DNA of 64,000 nucleotides from Symbiodinium natans (taxonomy: Eukaryota > Sar > Dinophyceae > Suessiales > Symbiodiniaceae). Made by a program: the position numbers and the translations under genes. The stretch lies in NCBI GenBank assembly GCA_905221605.1, contig CAJNDS010001424.1, forward strand, positions 736,991 through 800,990, read 5' to 3'. The notes beneath the pieces are model-generated. The model saw nothing but the letters and a program-made list of their open reading frames with translations. It made no database searches and had not been told where the DNA came from. This document shows positions 1 through 8,948 of this stretch, piece by piece (within the stretch, counting starts at the first letter, position 1; each line of letters begins with the position of its first letter).

Positions 1-1
1 T

Positions 2-3000
2 GGGACATGGCTGCCTATTGAGGGCTACGACCTGCCAAAGGGTTGTGATCTTCAATCCTTGCCTGGGTCCAGGAAGGGGGATGTTCAAGTGGAGGATGAA
101 AAAGAAGTGCCAATGATGCATGTAGCTGAAGGGAAGAAACCCTCCAGATTGCCTCCATTGAATTACCCCACGGGAGGTCCTGCAAGTGGTGGATATGCAA
201 GTGGACCACCTGGTTTAACACATGTTCCGATTACTTCCGTGCCGTCAGGTGTTGATGGTTCTGCCGCACCTGTGGGGAACCAGCCCGGTTTTGTTTCAGC
301 TCGGGAAACTGCAACGCAAGAGAACTCAGCAGGATCGGGCGGATATACAATGGTGGATGATGTTCCGTATCGGTGGAAAATGGTCGCTGGGAAGTTGGAA
401 TTAGAAAAGGTTCCGCTCACAGCTGTTACGCCTGGTATAGGACATGGACTACCTCAAGGGCCTGGTGGTAGGGTCAGTTTACCTCCTGGAGCAGTGGTGC
501 CTCGTGGTATGCCAATCACTGGTGATAGTTCTGGAACCGAACGTCCGGAGGCTCTCGGGAAGCATGTGATGAGCCTTCCAACTTTGGCAGACTACACACC
601 AAGCAATCCGACGGCACTGGGTGATTGGATCGCAATGATCGAACCAATGTTGTCTTCGCTGACAGATACAGGAAGAGTGTGGTGGCAATGCGTCTACTCA
701 AAGGCATATCAAGCGTATGCCAAATGGTTGAGTGTTTCTCCGCTGGAAAGGTTGGGCATCAAGGCTGAGCTGGAAGGGCTCAAAGTGGTTCAAACTGTGC
801 ATGTTTTGTTGGAGCAGAGAGCGGTGTCTTTGCTGTTACAGGCGATCCCGGAGAGATTGAAGACCGAGATCGTTTCCACTCGAATGTTGGGGTCAGTGAT
901 GATATTTTACAAATTGCTGACGGTCTACCAACCAGGTGGAGCAAATGAGCGCAGCACAATGTTGAACTTCTTGGTGCAACCATCTCCAGCAACCTCGATC
1001 TCAGAGGCCATAAAGGGAGTGCGTCAATGGGCGCAATGGCGTTCCCGATTGAGGGAGTTGAGAGCGGCCGAGCCGGACGCTACCTTGCTTATCAAGGGAT
1101 TGGATGGTTTATCATCCGCGTTGCTGGCGAAACACCCTACGGTTCATTTCAGAGTGGCATCCTTTCGGGAGAAATTGGGGGTGGACTACTCGCCGACCTC
1201 TGAAACTGCGACAAAACTAGCTGAAATGTTACAGGCAGAGTTTGAACTGCTATTGCATAGTGCTGGTGAACAAGAGGTGAAGCAGGACTCGGACGCCAAG
1301 AAAAGGGCCAGGTTAAACAAGGCCCAAAAGGGAACTGGTGACGAGACAGAGGAGGGTGACAAAGGCAAAGGGAAAGGAAAAAGGTACAGCGGAGATGGTG
1401 AACGTCCTTTCTGTTGGATATATGGGAAGACCGATGCAGGTTGCAAGTTCGGATCCCGCTGCAAATTTCGCCATGACAAAGACTCCCTTGAGCGAGGAAG
1501 ATGTTTTGAGTGTGGGGCCGTTGGCCATCTGCAGCCGCAATGTCCATATAAGGATGGTGCAAGTTCCAATGTGGACTCAAATCCTGAGAGGAGTAGATCT
1601 AAAGGGAATTCTCCCAAAGGGGGAAAGGGCGGCAAAGGTGCGAAATGGGGAAATGCCAAAAAGGCAGAGGTAGCTGAAGGGGGAGATGAGACGGCTAATG
1701 CGGGATTGGATAAAGGTTCTGCAAGTCCCTCATCACCATCAACACCCAATCAGGTCCTTGCTGAAGCGTTGGAAGTGCTGAAATCCATGAAGCTGTCATC
1801 AGCACAGTCAGCATCAAGCGGGGATCCCAGTGTTCGAATGTTATGTGGCTCTGGGTTGTTTCAGCAGGAAGGGAGAGTGGCGTTGGTGGATACAGCTGCT
1901 ACGCATCTTGTGCGGACGCTTTTTCCATGGGAATGTTTACCCGACACTACTGTTATGGTGCAAAGCGCGCTTGGTGGTGTGACAATGAGGATTACAGAGA
2001 AAGGGACGTTGATTAGGGAAGACAATGGGCCCCTGATTATCCCTCTCTGGTTGAGTTTGGAGTTTGGGGCGAACCTCACCGTGATCAATGGGATGTGTCA
2101 CGTGAGTGCAAAATCTTCGCTGGACCAGCTCTTGTGGTTTGAACATGGCTGTTTGGTTATGGATTACAAAACAGCTGAAAAAATGGTTTTGCATGCTGAA
2201 AGGCAGCGTGCGTCTTGGTCCCATTCTCAATGGAGGAATGGAAGGGCGGACTGTGGAGTCGGTTCGTCGGATGCCACGTTGTTGCCGAAGCAGGGAGAAG
2301 GCCGAGGAGTATGCGTTCTACATGTGGCCAGGGTTTCTGACACCAATGAGTGTTCGGGAATGGGCATGTTGGACTCGGGAGCATCACATCCTCTCAGATC
2401 ACTTCGTCCTGGTGAACAGCTTCCGCAGCAAAAGGTGTTGGTGTCTTTAGCTGTTGGATCTCGGGAGATGTGTATTACCCCAGGTGGGACCCTGGTAACT
2501 CCTGAAATGGTAGATCCACTAGTGCCAATTGGCAAAGCGAGCGCCTTGGTTGGTCTCAGAGTTCAGTGGCGTGGTGGCAAGTGCACAGCCTCACATCCTG
2601 TTCTGGGGGAACTTCGCGTTCGTGATCTGAATGGGTGCCCTTGTTTGGAAAAGGAGGTGGCGCTTCAGATCATTGATGAAATGGATTGGTGCTCACCAAA
2701 GCAAGCTTTGAAGGTGGCACGTATGGTTCAAGGGTGTCCGAATACGGACAACGAGGTGGCTGTAAAAACGTCGTTGCAAAGCGCAGCGCGGACAGCGTCA
2801 GCGAATGAGGAGGAGTTCGTCCAGGCATGCTGGAGATTTCTTCGGTGGTATTATGGGGATATACCAGAAAATATGCTGATGGAGCTGTTGCCACGTGGAG
2901 ATATTGCGGCGTTGCCTTTCAACCGTCATAAAAGGAGACGGCTGGCACGAGCAAAAAGGGTGGTGGTACACCTATTTTCGGGAAAACAAAAATGGCATTT

Positions 3001-3295
3001 TCCCAGTCGGGATGTGGAGGTACTGGAGCTGGATTTGACAAAAGGCGGTGACCTACATAATTCGAGCGTCTGGAAGTATCTTCTGCATCTGGCGGCTGAA
3101 GGAAAGGTGGTTGCTGTGGTTGGAGGACCTCCATGCAGGACAGTGTCAAGGTTGAGAGGTGAAGACGGTGGTCCACCTGTATTACGCCGACGCTGTGGGC
3201 CTGAACGGTTGGGAGTTAAAAAGTCTTCCTTGGCCACATCAAGAATTAGCTCAAAAGGATGGTGTTTTACTTCTGAAGATGCTTTTCCTATATGA
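2..3295 (+). CDS. Retrotransposon segment 1: Gag, two retropepsin-like domains, start of methyltransferase-like domain (5' partial, frame break at end)
   Basis: The frame is open from base 2 with no methionine needed, so the true start lies upstream. Residues are counted from base 59. A CCCH zinc finger (around residues 452-471) and a CCHC knuckle, C-x2-C-x4-H-x4-C (about 482-495), mark the nucleic-acid-binding part of Gag and are followed by a Lys/Gly-rich linker. Two aspartic-protease-type motifs follow: DTAA (Asp about 611) and DSGA (Asp about 772). Each is trailed by a similar strand pattern ending in GTLI or GTLV. Near the end, VVVHLFSG (from about 968) and GGPPCRTVS (about 1022) resemble motifs I and IV of C5-cytosine methyltransferases. 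The sensible protein continues in the next frame from about 3213. The last ~28 residues of this frame look like out-of-frame translation. Domain names are inferred from motifs. Confidence 0.85.
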   Translation, partial: GTWLPIEGYDLPKGCDLQSLPGSRKGDVQVEDEKEVPMMHVAEGKKPSRLPPLNYPTGGPASGGYASGPPGLTHVPITSVPSGVDGSAAPVGNQPGFVSARETATQENSAGSGGYTMVDDVPYRWKMVAGKLELEKVPLTAVTPGIGHGLPQGPGGRVSLPPGAVVPRGMPITGDSSGTERPEALGKHVMSLPTLADYTPSNPTALGDWIAMIEPMLSSLTDTGRVWWQCVYSKAYQAYAKWLSVSPLERLGIKAELEGLKVVQTVHVLLEQRAVSLLLQAIPERLKTEIVSTRMLGSVMIFYKLLTVYQPGGANERSTMLNFLVQPSPATSISEAIKGVRQWAQWRSRLRELRAAEPDATLLIKGLDGLSSALLAKHPTVHFRVASFREKLGVDYSPTSETATKLAEMLQAEFELLLHSAGEQEVKQDSDAKKRARLNKAQKGTGDETEEGDKGKGKGKRYSGDGERPFCWIYGKTDAGCKFGSRCKFRHDKDSLERGRCFECGAVGHLQPQCPYKDGASSNVDSNPERSRSKGNSPKGGKGGKGAKWGNAKKAEVAEGGDETANAGLDKGSASPSSPSTPNQVLAEALEVLKSMKLSSAQSASSGDPSVRMLCGSGLFQQEGRVALVDTAATHLVRTLFPWECLPDTTVMVQSALGGVTMRITEKGTLIREDNGPLIIPLWLSLEFGANLTVINGMCHVSAKSSLDQLLWFEHGCLVMDYKTAEKMVLHAERQRASWSHSQWRNGRADCGVGSSDATLLPKQGEGRGVCVLHVARVSDTNECSGMGMLDSGASHPLRSLRPGEQLPQQKVLVSLAVGSREMCITPGGTLVTPEMVDPLVPIGKASALVGLRVQWRGGKCTASHPVLGELRVRDLNGCPCLEKEVALQIIDEMDWCSPKQALKVARMVQGCPNTDNEVAVKTSLQSAARTASANEEEFVQACWRFLRWYYGDIPENMLMELLPRGDIAALPFNRHKRRRLARAKRVVVHLFSGKQKWHFPSRDVEVLELDLTKGGDLHNSSVWKYLLHLAAEGKVVAVVGGPPCRTVSRLRGEDGGPPVLRRRCGPERLGVKKSSLATSRISSKGWCFTSEDAFPI

Positions 3296-6200
3296 CGTGG
3301 CGGTGCATTCAAGGTGTGGAACTGCTGAAGTCATCAATGGAAGTTCTGTCTTCTTTGGCATGGAAAGCCCTGGGGACCCTGAACTCATAGGGAAAGATTT
3401 CTCTCAGAATGGCAAAACGGTCTTGAGTGCTGAGGATCTGGTGGATGGTTCTCAGGAAGGGCTCTCAAGTCCTACCTTCTGGAGTTGGCCAGAGGTGAAA
3501 AGTTTTTGTGAGCGTTATGGAATGTACGCTGCACATTTTGATCAAGGAGCATTGGGACATGCTCTGGTGAAACCTACGACTTTCCTGGTGTCTGATATGG
3601 AACTATGGGAATCGTTGGAACAAGTTCGCGTGGTTGTTCCGTGGTCAGCAACATTCGCTTCTACCCTGGAAGAGCGTATTGGACAATCCTCCATATGGGC
3701 GCGATGGGCGTTTGGATTGGTTAAAAGAATACGTCACAGGTTGGCAAAATGGTTGCATGAGAGCGATGCTGAACGGGAAGCTATGGTGTTAAAAAAGGAA
3801 GAACGAGAAGGGACGTTACGGAGGTTAACAGCTGAGGAGCGAGCTTTCCGTGACCATTGCCTAAGGGGGCATATTCCTTTCAGACGTGATTGTCAAATCT
3901 GTGTGTCTGCCGCTGGAAAGGAGCGTCGCCATTTGAGGCGGAAGCATGGGGATGCTTACACTTTATCATTGGACTTAGCGGGTCCATACAAGTGTTCAAA
4001 GGATGCTCACCAGCAGAAGCCACGACACGCTGTTATTGGTGTGTATCAATTTCCAATGTTGGATCCCAATGTGGGTCGCCCTCCAGAAAAGGAGGAAGAT
4101 GCGGATGAGGTGGAAGATCAGGTGGCAGATGAAGGTGCTGGTGTCGGAGAATGGTTAGGCGATGCAGTCGCTAACTTCGAGGAGGAAGACTCTGCGCCGG
4201 TGGAACCTGCGCCAGTTCTGGAAGCGGAGGTGTTGAAAATTCAAGCTTCTGAGAAATCCTGGAAGGAACTGAAGGACCACTTGACCCAACCTGTCCGTAT
4301 GATCAACTTCGTTATGGTGGAGCCGATTGTGGATAAACAGCAAACAACTGTTTTGTCGGCAGTTCAAAGGATGATGGTGCGCTTGCAGAGACATGGGTAT
4401 CCGGTGTTGAGAATCCACTCAGATCGAGCGGGGGAGTTTGTCAATGCACGCTTCCGGTCCTTTTGTGAAACTCGTCTGATATATAGGACCACTGGTGATC
4501 CTGGAGTCCCGCAAACAAATGGGCGCGCTGAAGCATGTGTGGGTTTATTCAAACGTGGTGTCAGGTCACTCTTAAAGGAGGCGCGACTCGGGCCGGCGTA
4601 CTGGGCACTGGCTGCTCGCCATTGGTCAATGTTACGGTGGCAGGAAGCTGAAAGGGAGTTGGGGTTAAATCCTAAAGCATTGCTTCCCTTTGGTGCTCAG
4701 ATTCAAGTCAAACGTCGTCCATGGGAATTTCTGGGTCCGGATGGAACAAAGAAAGGTCGGCAATGGGTCGATCGTACGCAGCCTGCGCTTCTTTTGGGTC
4801 CATGCGATGACCTCCCTGGTGGTTATTGGGTGGAAGCTCAAGGGACTGCAAAAGATCCGGATGAACTGATGTTATTTCCCTGCACTACGATTTTTTCCAA
4901 TATAAAGGAACCGCCTGAATTGGAGCTGGAAGGGGTGGTAGAAGAACAGGAGCCTTCTCCTCCAGAGCATCGTCTCAAGGGGAAAAAACCGGCGCTTCGG
5001 TTCGCTGATGAGGAAGGTCCTCCTTTACCTCCGCCTCGCGATCCTCCAGTTCGTCATCGGTTAAATGGAAAAAGCCCGGCCTCTTCACTGCGTGGTCATG
5101 TGGGCTCCTTGCGCTTGCTTCGCAAGCGGGGGGAGAGTCCGCCCTTAGAAATTTTCGAGGATGACATGCAGGGTCTGGGGGAGCTGGAAGAAAATGCAGA
5201 TGTTGAGGACAATGTTCCTGGTGATGAGTATTGGCCGACTTGCTGTTCTCCTCATGAAAATGCTTATTTGGTCTGCAAAAGTGAGACTGCTGGGGATGGA
5301 ACACAGTTGGAAAAAGAAGAGCAAAAAGCCAAGTCAATGTATGAAAGGTCTATGTATGATTACGTGGACTGTGAGGAGCTTCTGGAAGGGATTGTATACC
5401 CAAAGAGGGTGAATCGAAGAGGTGGTATTAACAATTGGTGCACAAGTACGCGAGCTCTGGTGTTGGGCCACTATACTCATGGCGGAGTGTGTGGTATTAC
5501 AAAAGAGACTTATAGAAGGCCATGGCTATGTCGTTATTTGGCATCATTCGTGAGGTACCACAATCCTGAAGCCAAATTTTCTGCTCTTCAGATCTCGTGC
5601 AATGCTCCGGTATCATTGCATAGGGATAGTCACAATGAAAAGCATTGCTGCAATTATGTGTGTGGCTTTGGTGACTATAAAGAGGGTCAGCTGTGGGTTG
5701 AGGATGAAAAGGTTTTGGAGGAAGGAGCTGAAGTGGTGGAGCAATCCTATGGGAAGAAAGTCTTACCTGGAAAATTGGTCGATATCCACTGGAACTTCAT
5801 GTCGTTCTTTCCGAGAAAACTGCATGGTCCTATGCCTTGGAAAGGGAACAGGGTATCCTTGACAGGGTACACACCTGTTTTTATGGAGCGTTTGAGCTAC
5901 AAGGATAGGTGCTATCTTCTCCAATGCAAGTTTCCTCTTCCGGAACCACAAGCTGAAGAAGGTGAAAAAAGGAAATGGTTAAAAATGACGTTGAAAGAGA
6001 CCTCGCTGGACGACCTTGCAGAGGAAGTCGACTACGCTGTGTTCGAAGCGCATCAATGGGCTCTAGAGGAGCATTTGAGTATTCGACGCCTAATTGCTGA
6101 ACAGGAATGTTGCATTTTGGACGAGTTCCATGGATCGGCCAATGAGTCGAATGAGGAAAAAGGATCAGAGACTAGAGAATGGCTGGTTAAAGCAAAAAGG

Positions 6201-7040
6201 GCTGAGGAACAGCTCTCGAAGTTTTTGGTCAAAGCAGCTCAAGTTCAGCAAATGGTACAAGAAAATACCGCGCTTGAGGCAGCAGAGGAGGTTGAGTTCC
6301 TGCAAACAAAAACAATCCCTACACAAGAAGCCATGCAAGAGCTGGAAAAGTGGAGGGAATCATTGTCGGACGAGGTGACGTCTTTGGTGAAAGAGTTGGA
6401 GGTGGTGGAACCAACAACTCAAGAAAAGCTGGACAAATTGGCGGAAGAGCCTAATGCACCGGTGATTGAGTACGTTCCCAGTCTGGTGGTGTTTACCCGG
6501 AAGCAAGGGACAGGGAGGCGACGTGCCCGTATCTGTGCATGTGGAAATTTTATTTCGTCAACGGCAGCTACAGAATATGAAGGGCCGAGGTCCCTCAGTC
6601 GTCACTCGCTGTACGCTCCAGGTTTAGACTCAACTACATTCAGGTGTCAAGTGAGGCACGCAGCATATATGGTGTGGATCATCGCTGGTTTAGACATTTC
6701 CAAAGCTTTTCTGACGGCGCCGATGAATAGGGCGCAAAGAGAAGGGCGTCTGGTGGTGGTGCAGCCCCCAAGGGCGGCGGTGAAATTGGGTCTTTGCACA
6801 AAGGAGGAGCGGTGGATTGTGAGAAAGGCCTTGTACGGTTTGGCCGAAAGTCCTGCAGCATGGGTGGAGTGGCGAGACCAACGTCTTCAAGGTATGTCTT
6901 GGGTGTCAAAGGATGGACAAGCAATGAGCTTTCAGAGGTCCAATGCAGACCCAAGTCTGTTCCTTATTATGGCACAAGAAAAGCCGGAAGGTGCAAGCAA
7001 GTTGGTAGGGACAATGGGTCTTTACGTGGATGATTTTTGA
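3159..7040 (+). CDS. Retrotransposon segment 2: rest of methyltransferase-like domain, integrase, 2OG-Fe(II) dioxygenase-like domain, first half of reverse transcriptase
   Basis: Residues are counted from base 3159; real homology starts near 3213. The first ~160 residues continue the methyltransferase-like region (MESPGDPE, then a conserved-looking GHALVKPTT). Integrase follows: a zinc site with H-x4-H from residue 233 and then CQIC, and the DDE triad at Asp272, Asp422 and Glu458 (35 residues between the last two). An acidic insert separates the first two acids. After a basic, proline-rich linker comes a domain with HRD (His821, Asp823), His889 and GNRVSLTGY (Arg898). This is the HxD...H...R pattern of 2-oxoglutarate/Fe(II) dioxygenases and is not a standard part of copia Pol. 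A coiled-coil-like, Glu-rich stretch precedes reverse transcriptase, with LDISKAF (Asp1179) and YVDD (1289-1292). The frame then hits TGA at 7038. Confidence 0.85.
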   Translation: MKTVVHLYYADAVGLNGWELKSLPWPHQELAQKDGVLLLKMLFLYDVAVHSRCGTAEVINGSSVFFGMESPGDPELIGKDFSQNGKTVLSAEDLVDGSQEGLSSPTFWSWPEVKSFCERYGMYAAHFDQGALGHALVKPTTFLVSDMELWESLEQVRVVVPWSATFASTLEERIGQSSIWARWAFGLVKRIRHRLAKWLHESDAEREAMVLKKEEREGTLRRLTAEERAFRDHCLRGHIPFRRDCQICVSAAGKERRHLRRKHGDAYTLSLDLAGPYKCSKDAHQQKPRHAVIGVYQFPMLDPNVGRPPEKEEDADEVEDQVADEGAGVGEWLGDAVANFEEEDSAPVEPAPVLEAEVLKIQASEKSWKELKDHLTQPVRMINFVMVEPIVDKQQTTVLSAVQRMMVRLQRHGYPVLRIHSDRAGEFVNARFRSFCETRLIYRTTGDPGVPQTNGRAEACVGLFKRGVRSLLKEARLGPAYWALAARHWSMLRWQEAERELGLNPKALLPFGAQIQVKRRPWEFLGPDGTKKGRQWVDRTQPALLLGPCDDLPGGYWVEAQGTAKDPDELMLFPCTTIFSNIKEPPELELEGVVEEQEPSPPEHRLKGKKPALRFADEEGPPLPPPRDPPVRHRLNGKSPASSLRGHVGSLRLLRKRGESPPLEIFEDDMQGLGELEENADVEDNVPGDEYWPTCCSPHENAYLVCKSETAGDGTQLEKEEQKAKSMYERSMYDYVDCEELLEGIVYPKRVNRRGGINNWCTSTRALVLGHYTHGGVCGITKETYRRPWLCRYLASFVRYHNPEAKFSALQISCNAPVSLHRDSHNEKHCCNYVCGFGDYKEGQLWVEDEKVLEEGAEVVEQSYGKKVLPGKLVDIHWNFMSFFPRKLHGPMPWKGNRVSLTGYTPVFMERLSYKDRCYLLQCKFPLPEPQAEEGEKRKWLKMTLKETSLDDLAEEVDYAVFEAHQWALEEHLSIRRLIAEQECCILDEFHGSANESNEEKGSETREWLVKAKRAEEQLSKFLVKAAQVQQMVQENTALEAAEEVEFLQTKTIPTQEAMQELEKWRESLSDEVTSLVKELEVVEPTTQEKLDKLAEEPNAPVIEYVPSLVVFTRKQGTGRRRARICACGNFISSTAATEYEGPRSLSRHSLYAPGLDSTTFRCQVRHAAYMVWIIAGLDISKAFLTAPMNRAQREGRLVVVQPPRAAVKLGLCTKEERWIVRKALYGLAESPAAWVEWRDQRLQGMSWVSKDGQAMSFQRSNADPSLFLIMAQEKPEGASKLVGTMGLYVDDF

Positions 7041-8524
7041 TGGCTGGGACTATGACAGTGCTCCGGGAAGCCTTGGAACAGATCAGGAAGGAGTGGAAAA
7101 CTTCTGAACCCGAGTTCTGTGGTCCAGGCTGTGGTGATGGATTCCTGAAGTTTTTGGGTGTCCAAATCTGGTATCGAAATGGCAGCTTCTTTCTCAACCA
7201 GGAGGACTTCGTGAGAGATTTGCTGAACCGACGAGGGTATCAGATCGATGAAACTGGAAAAGGGAGTAACCTGCCAATGGTGAAAGAAACTCCAGGTGAA
7301 GAAGAGGAGGTAGATATTCCTTCCTTGCGAGCGGCTCAAGGTGCCGTAGGGGAGTTCCTCTGGGTGGCAATCAAAACTCGACCTGATTTGGCGTTCTGCA
7401 CGAGCCAGTTGTCTTTGTGGACATCCCGAAGGCCGCGATTTGTGGTTAAAAAGGCTGAGGAGGTTTTCCGATACCTTGCTGCAACTCCAACGTTAGGCCT
7501 GACGTTCGGAGCAATCGCAACATGCGAAAAAGAAAGAAATGAGGTGTTGCGTTATGGACGAGGCGTTAAGGTGGTGGAGTCCTACGCGGATGCCAGCTTT
7601 GCGGCAGGTGAAAATGAAAAGAGCCACTCAGGAGCAGTGGTGGTGTGGGGTGATTGTCCAGTGATGTGGGCAACACAAAGACAATCAACGGTGGCTTTAA
7701 GTACGGCTGAAGCTGAATTACATGCGTCCATAGAGGGAGCAACGATGATTCAGTCGTGCACCCCTATAATTGCCGCTTTGGTTGGAACAGGTGAAGAATC
7801 ACTGCAAAAAGTGCTGTATACAGATTCGGTTTCGACATGCTCAATCATTCAATATCCGGCTGGAAGCTGGAGGACAAGACACCTGAGAATTCGAGCAGCC
7901 GGTGTCAGGTCTCTGGTAGACCGTGGTTATATGGTGATCGCGCACCTTCGCGGTGAGTATATGATCGCTGACCTGTTGACCAAATTGATGAGTGGACAGG
8001 TGTATGCAAAGCAAAAGGCACTTTGGGGTCTCCGACTGTTGGTACAAGGGACTGACTTGAAGAGGGCCTCGCTTGCAATGGCGGTCATGATGGTGGCTGC
8101 ATCTCTGCAAGGGATGGCAACTGGTGGCGAAGAAGTGTCAACTGCTGGTTTCTTTTGCTCAGAAGAAGGGGTGTGCAAGGTCGCCAACACATCTACGGTG
8201 ATGGTTCTGGCTCAAGGTATTGAAATGATTATCAACAATTCAGACCTTGTTGCGTATTTGGTGGCAGCAATCATACTCTGGGAGTTGGCATGGTGCCTCT
8301 TTCGGCAGCTGTATAAAAGGCTGTGGGTTAAGAAAGTGGTGGTTATTCCTGCGAGTGCCACTTTGTATACAACAGTGGGTGGGAACTGTATGCACGCAAG
8401 CAGTGACTGTGATGTTCTGCGATATTCACAGCCCAGGGCTAAGACGCTTTGTAAGCATTGCCTCAAGGACGGCTGGGTGGTGAATGCCGAGTTCCTTGGT
8501 GAGGAACGGGCCGCGGGAACGTGA
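7037..8524 (+). CDS. Retrotransposon segment 3: end of reverse transcriptase, RNase H, membrane and Cys/His tail
   Basis: This frame continues the reverse transcriptase directly after the YVDD box of segment 2, reached by a -1 shift in a run of five T at 7034-7038. The copia-type RNase H is clear: YADASF (Asp185, counted from 7037), SGAVVVWG, then WATQRQSTVALSTAEAE (Glu225) and YTDS (Asp263). Downstream of the usual end of copia Pol there are about 170 extra residues. They include a hydrophobic stretch (about 345-365), a probable transmembrane helix (about 402-422), and a tail with C-M-H-x4-C then C-x2-C, which could bind zinc. The function of the tail is unknown. A membrane-associated or capsid role would be speculation. 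The frame ends with TGA at 8522-8524. Confidence 0.85.
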   Translation: MMAGTMTVLREALEQIRKEWKTSEPEFCGPGCGDGFLKFLGVQIWYRNGSFFLNQEDFVRDLLNRRGYQIDETGKGSNLPMVKETPGEEEEVDIPSLRAAQGAVGEFLWVAIKTRPDLAFCTSQLSLWTSRRPRFVVKKAEEVFRYLAATPTLGLTFGAIATCEKERNEVLRYGRGVKVVESYADASFAAGENEKSHSGAVVVWGDCPVMWATQRQSTVALSTAEAELHASIEGATMIQSCTPIIAALVGTGEESLQKVLYTDSVSTCSIIQYPAGSWRTRHLRIRAAGVRSLVDRGYMVIAHLRGEYMIADLLTKLMSGQVYAKQKALWGLRLLVQGTDLKRASLAMAVMMVAASLQGMATGGEEVSTAGFFCSEEGVCKVANTSTVMVLAQGIEMIINNSDLVAYLVAAIILWELAWCLFRQLYKRLWVKKVVVIPASATLYTTVGGNCMHASSDCDVLRYSQPRAKTLCKHCLKDGWVVNAEFLGEERAAGT

Positions 8525-8948
8525 ATTTTTCAAGTGCGAGGTGATAAAATCCTCAATGGTAAAGGATTCGGCCAATGAGCTGAAGGTTCGTCCTGGATGA
8601 CGTAAAACCATAATGTGCATTTCAAGCAGCTGGCTGCTGCCTAAATGGCGGTTTTTGGCCAAAGATCTGCACCTCCAATGTGTCCTAGGAAATCCTAGGA
8701 CAGGGGGAGTGCGGAGCTGCAGTTGGTATTGTAGAAAGGAGTTGGTATTGGAAGTTGAAGGGTCAATGAACCCGGTAATCTTATGGCTCAAGGCTCAAGC
8801 CATGACCAAAGCGGTCGAAGGTTTCGTAAAAAGTGTGCCCTTGGTTTGGGGTCTTGTTGTTTGGTTGTTGGTTGTTCCAGGGGAATCAAGGGTTTCTGTT
8901 GGGGTTGACTGTTTTGTTCCCTGTCCTCCTTCGGTTGCCCCCCGTATA
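8525..8948 (+). other. 3' non-coding part of the retrotransposon, probably including the 3' LTR
   Basis: No coding signal is seen. A polypurine-like CAGGGGGAG at 8701-8709 is followed by TG, the usual first bases of a copia LTR, so the 3' LTR may begin at 8709/8710. Just upstream TCCTAGGA occurs twice (8683-8690 and 8693-8700). The LTR end is not visible because TTTAGGG repeats begin at about 8949, possibly replacing it. Without a 5' LTR in the window this cannot be confirmed. Confidence 0.4.

Larger units (their letters stand above)
1..8709 (+). mobile_element. Ty1/copia LTR retrotransposon, left-truncated by the window, with extra domains
   Basis: Three consecutive open frames encode, in order, a Gag-like region with zinc fingers, two retropepsin-like motifs, a methyltransferase-like segment, integrase, a dioxygenase-like segment, reverse transcriptase, RNase H and a membrane/Cys-rich tail. 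Integrase before reverse transcriptase is the defining order of Ty1/copia (Pseudoviridae-type) elements. The first frame is open from base 2, so the 5' LTR, primer-binding site and the start of Gag lie outside the window. Two frame changes (about 3205-3216 and 7032-7040) break the polyprotein, so the copy is probably dead unless these are sequencing errors. A purine tract at 8701-8709 may mark the edge of the 3' LTR, but with no 5' LTR in view the LTR cannot be delimited. Confidence 0.93.

Noticed and set aside
7029-7042. Programmed -1 frameshift for reverse transcriptase expression
   Set aside because: Copia elements do not shift inside the YVDD box, and no pseudoknot or heptamer is evident. 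A one-base deletion is simpler.
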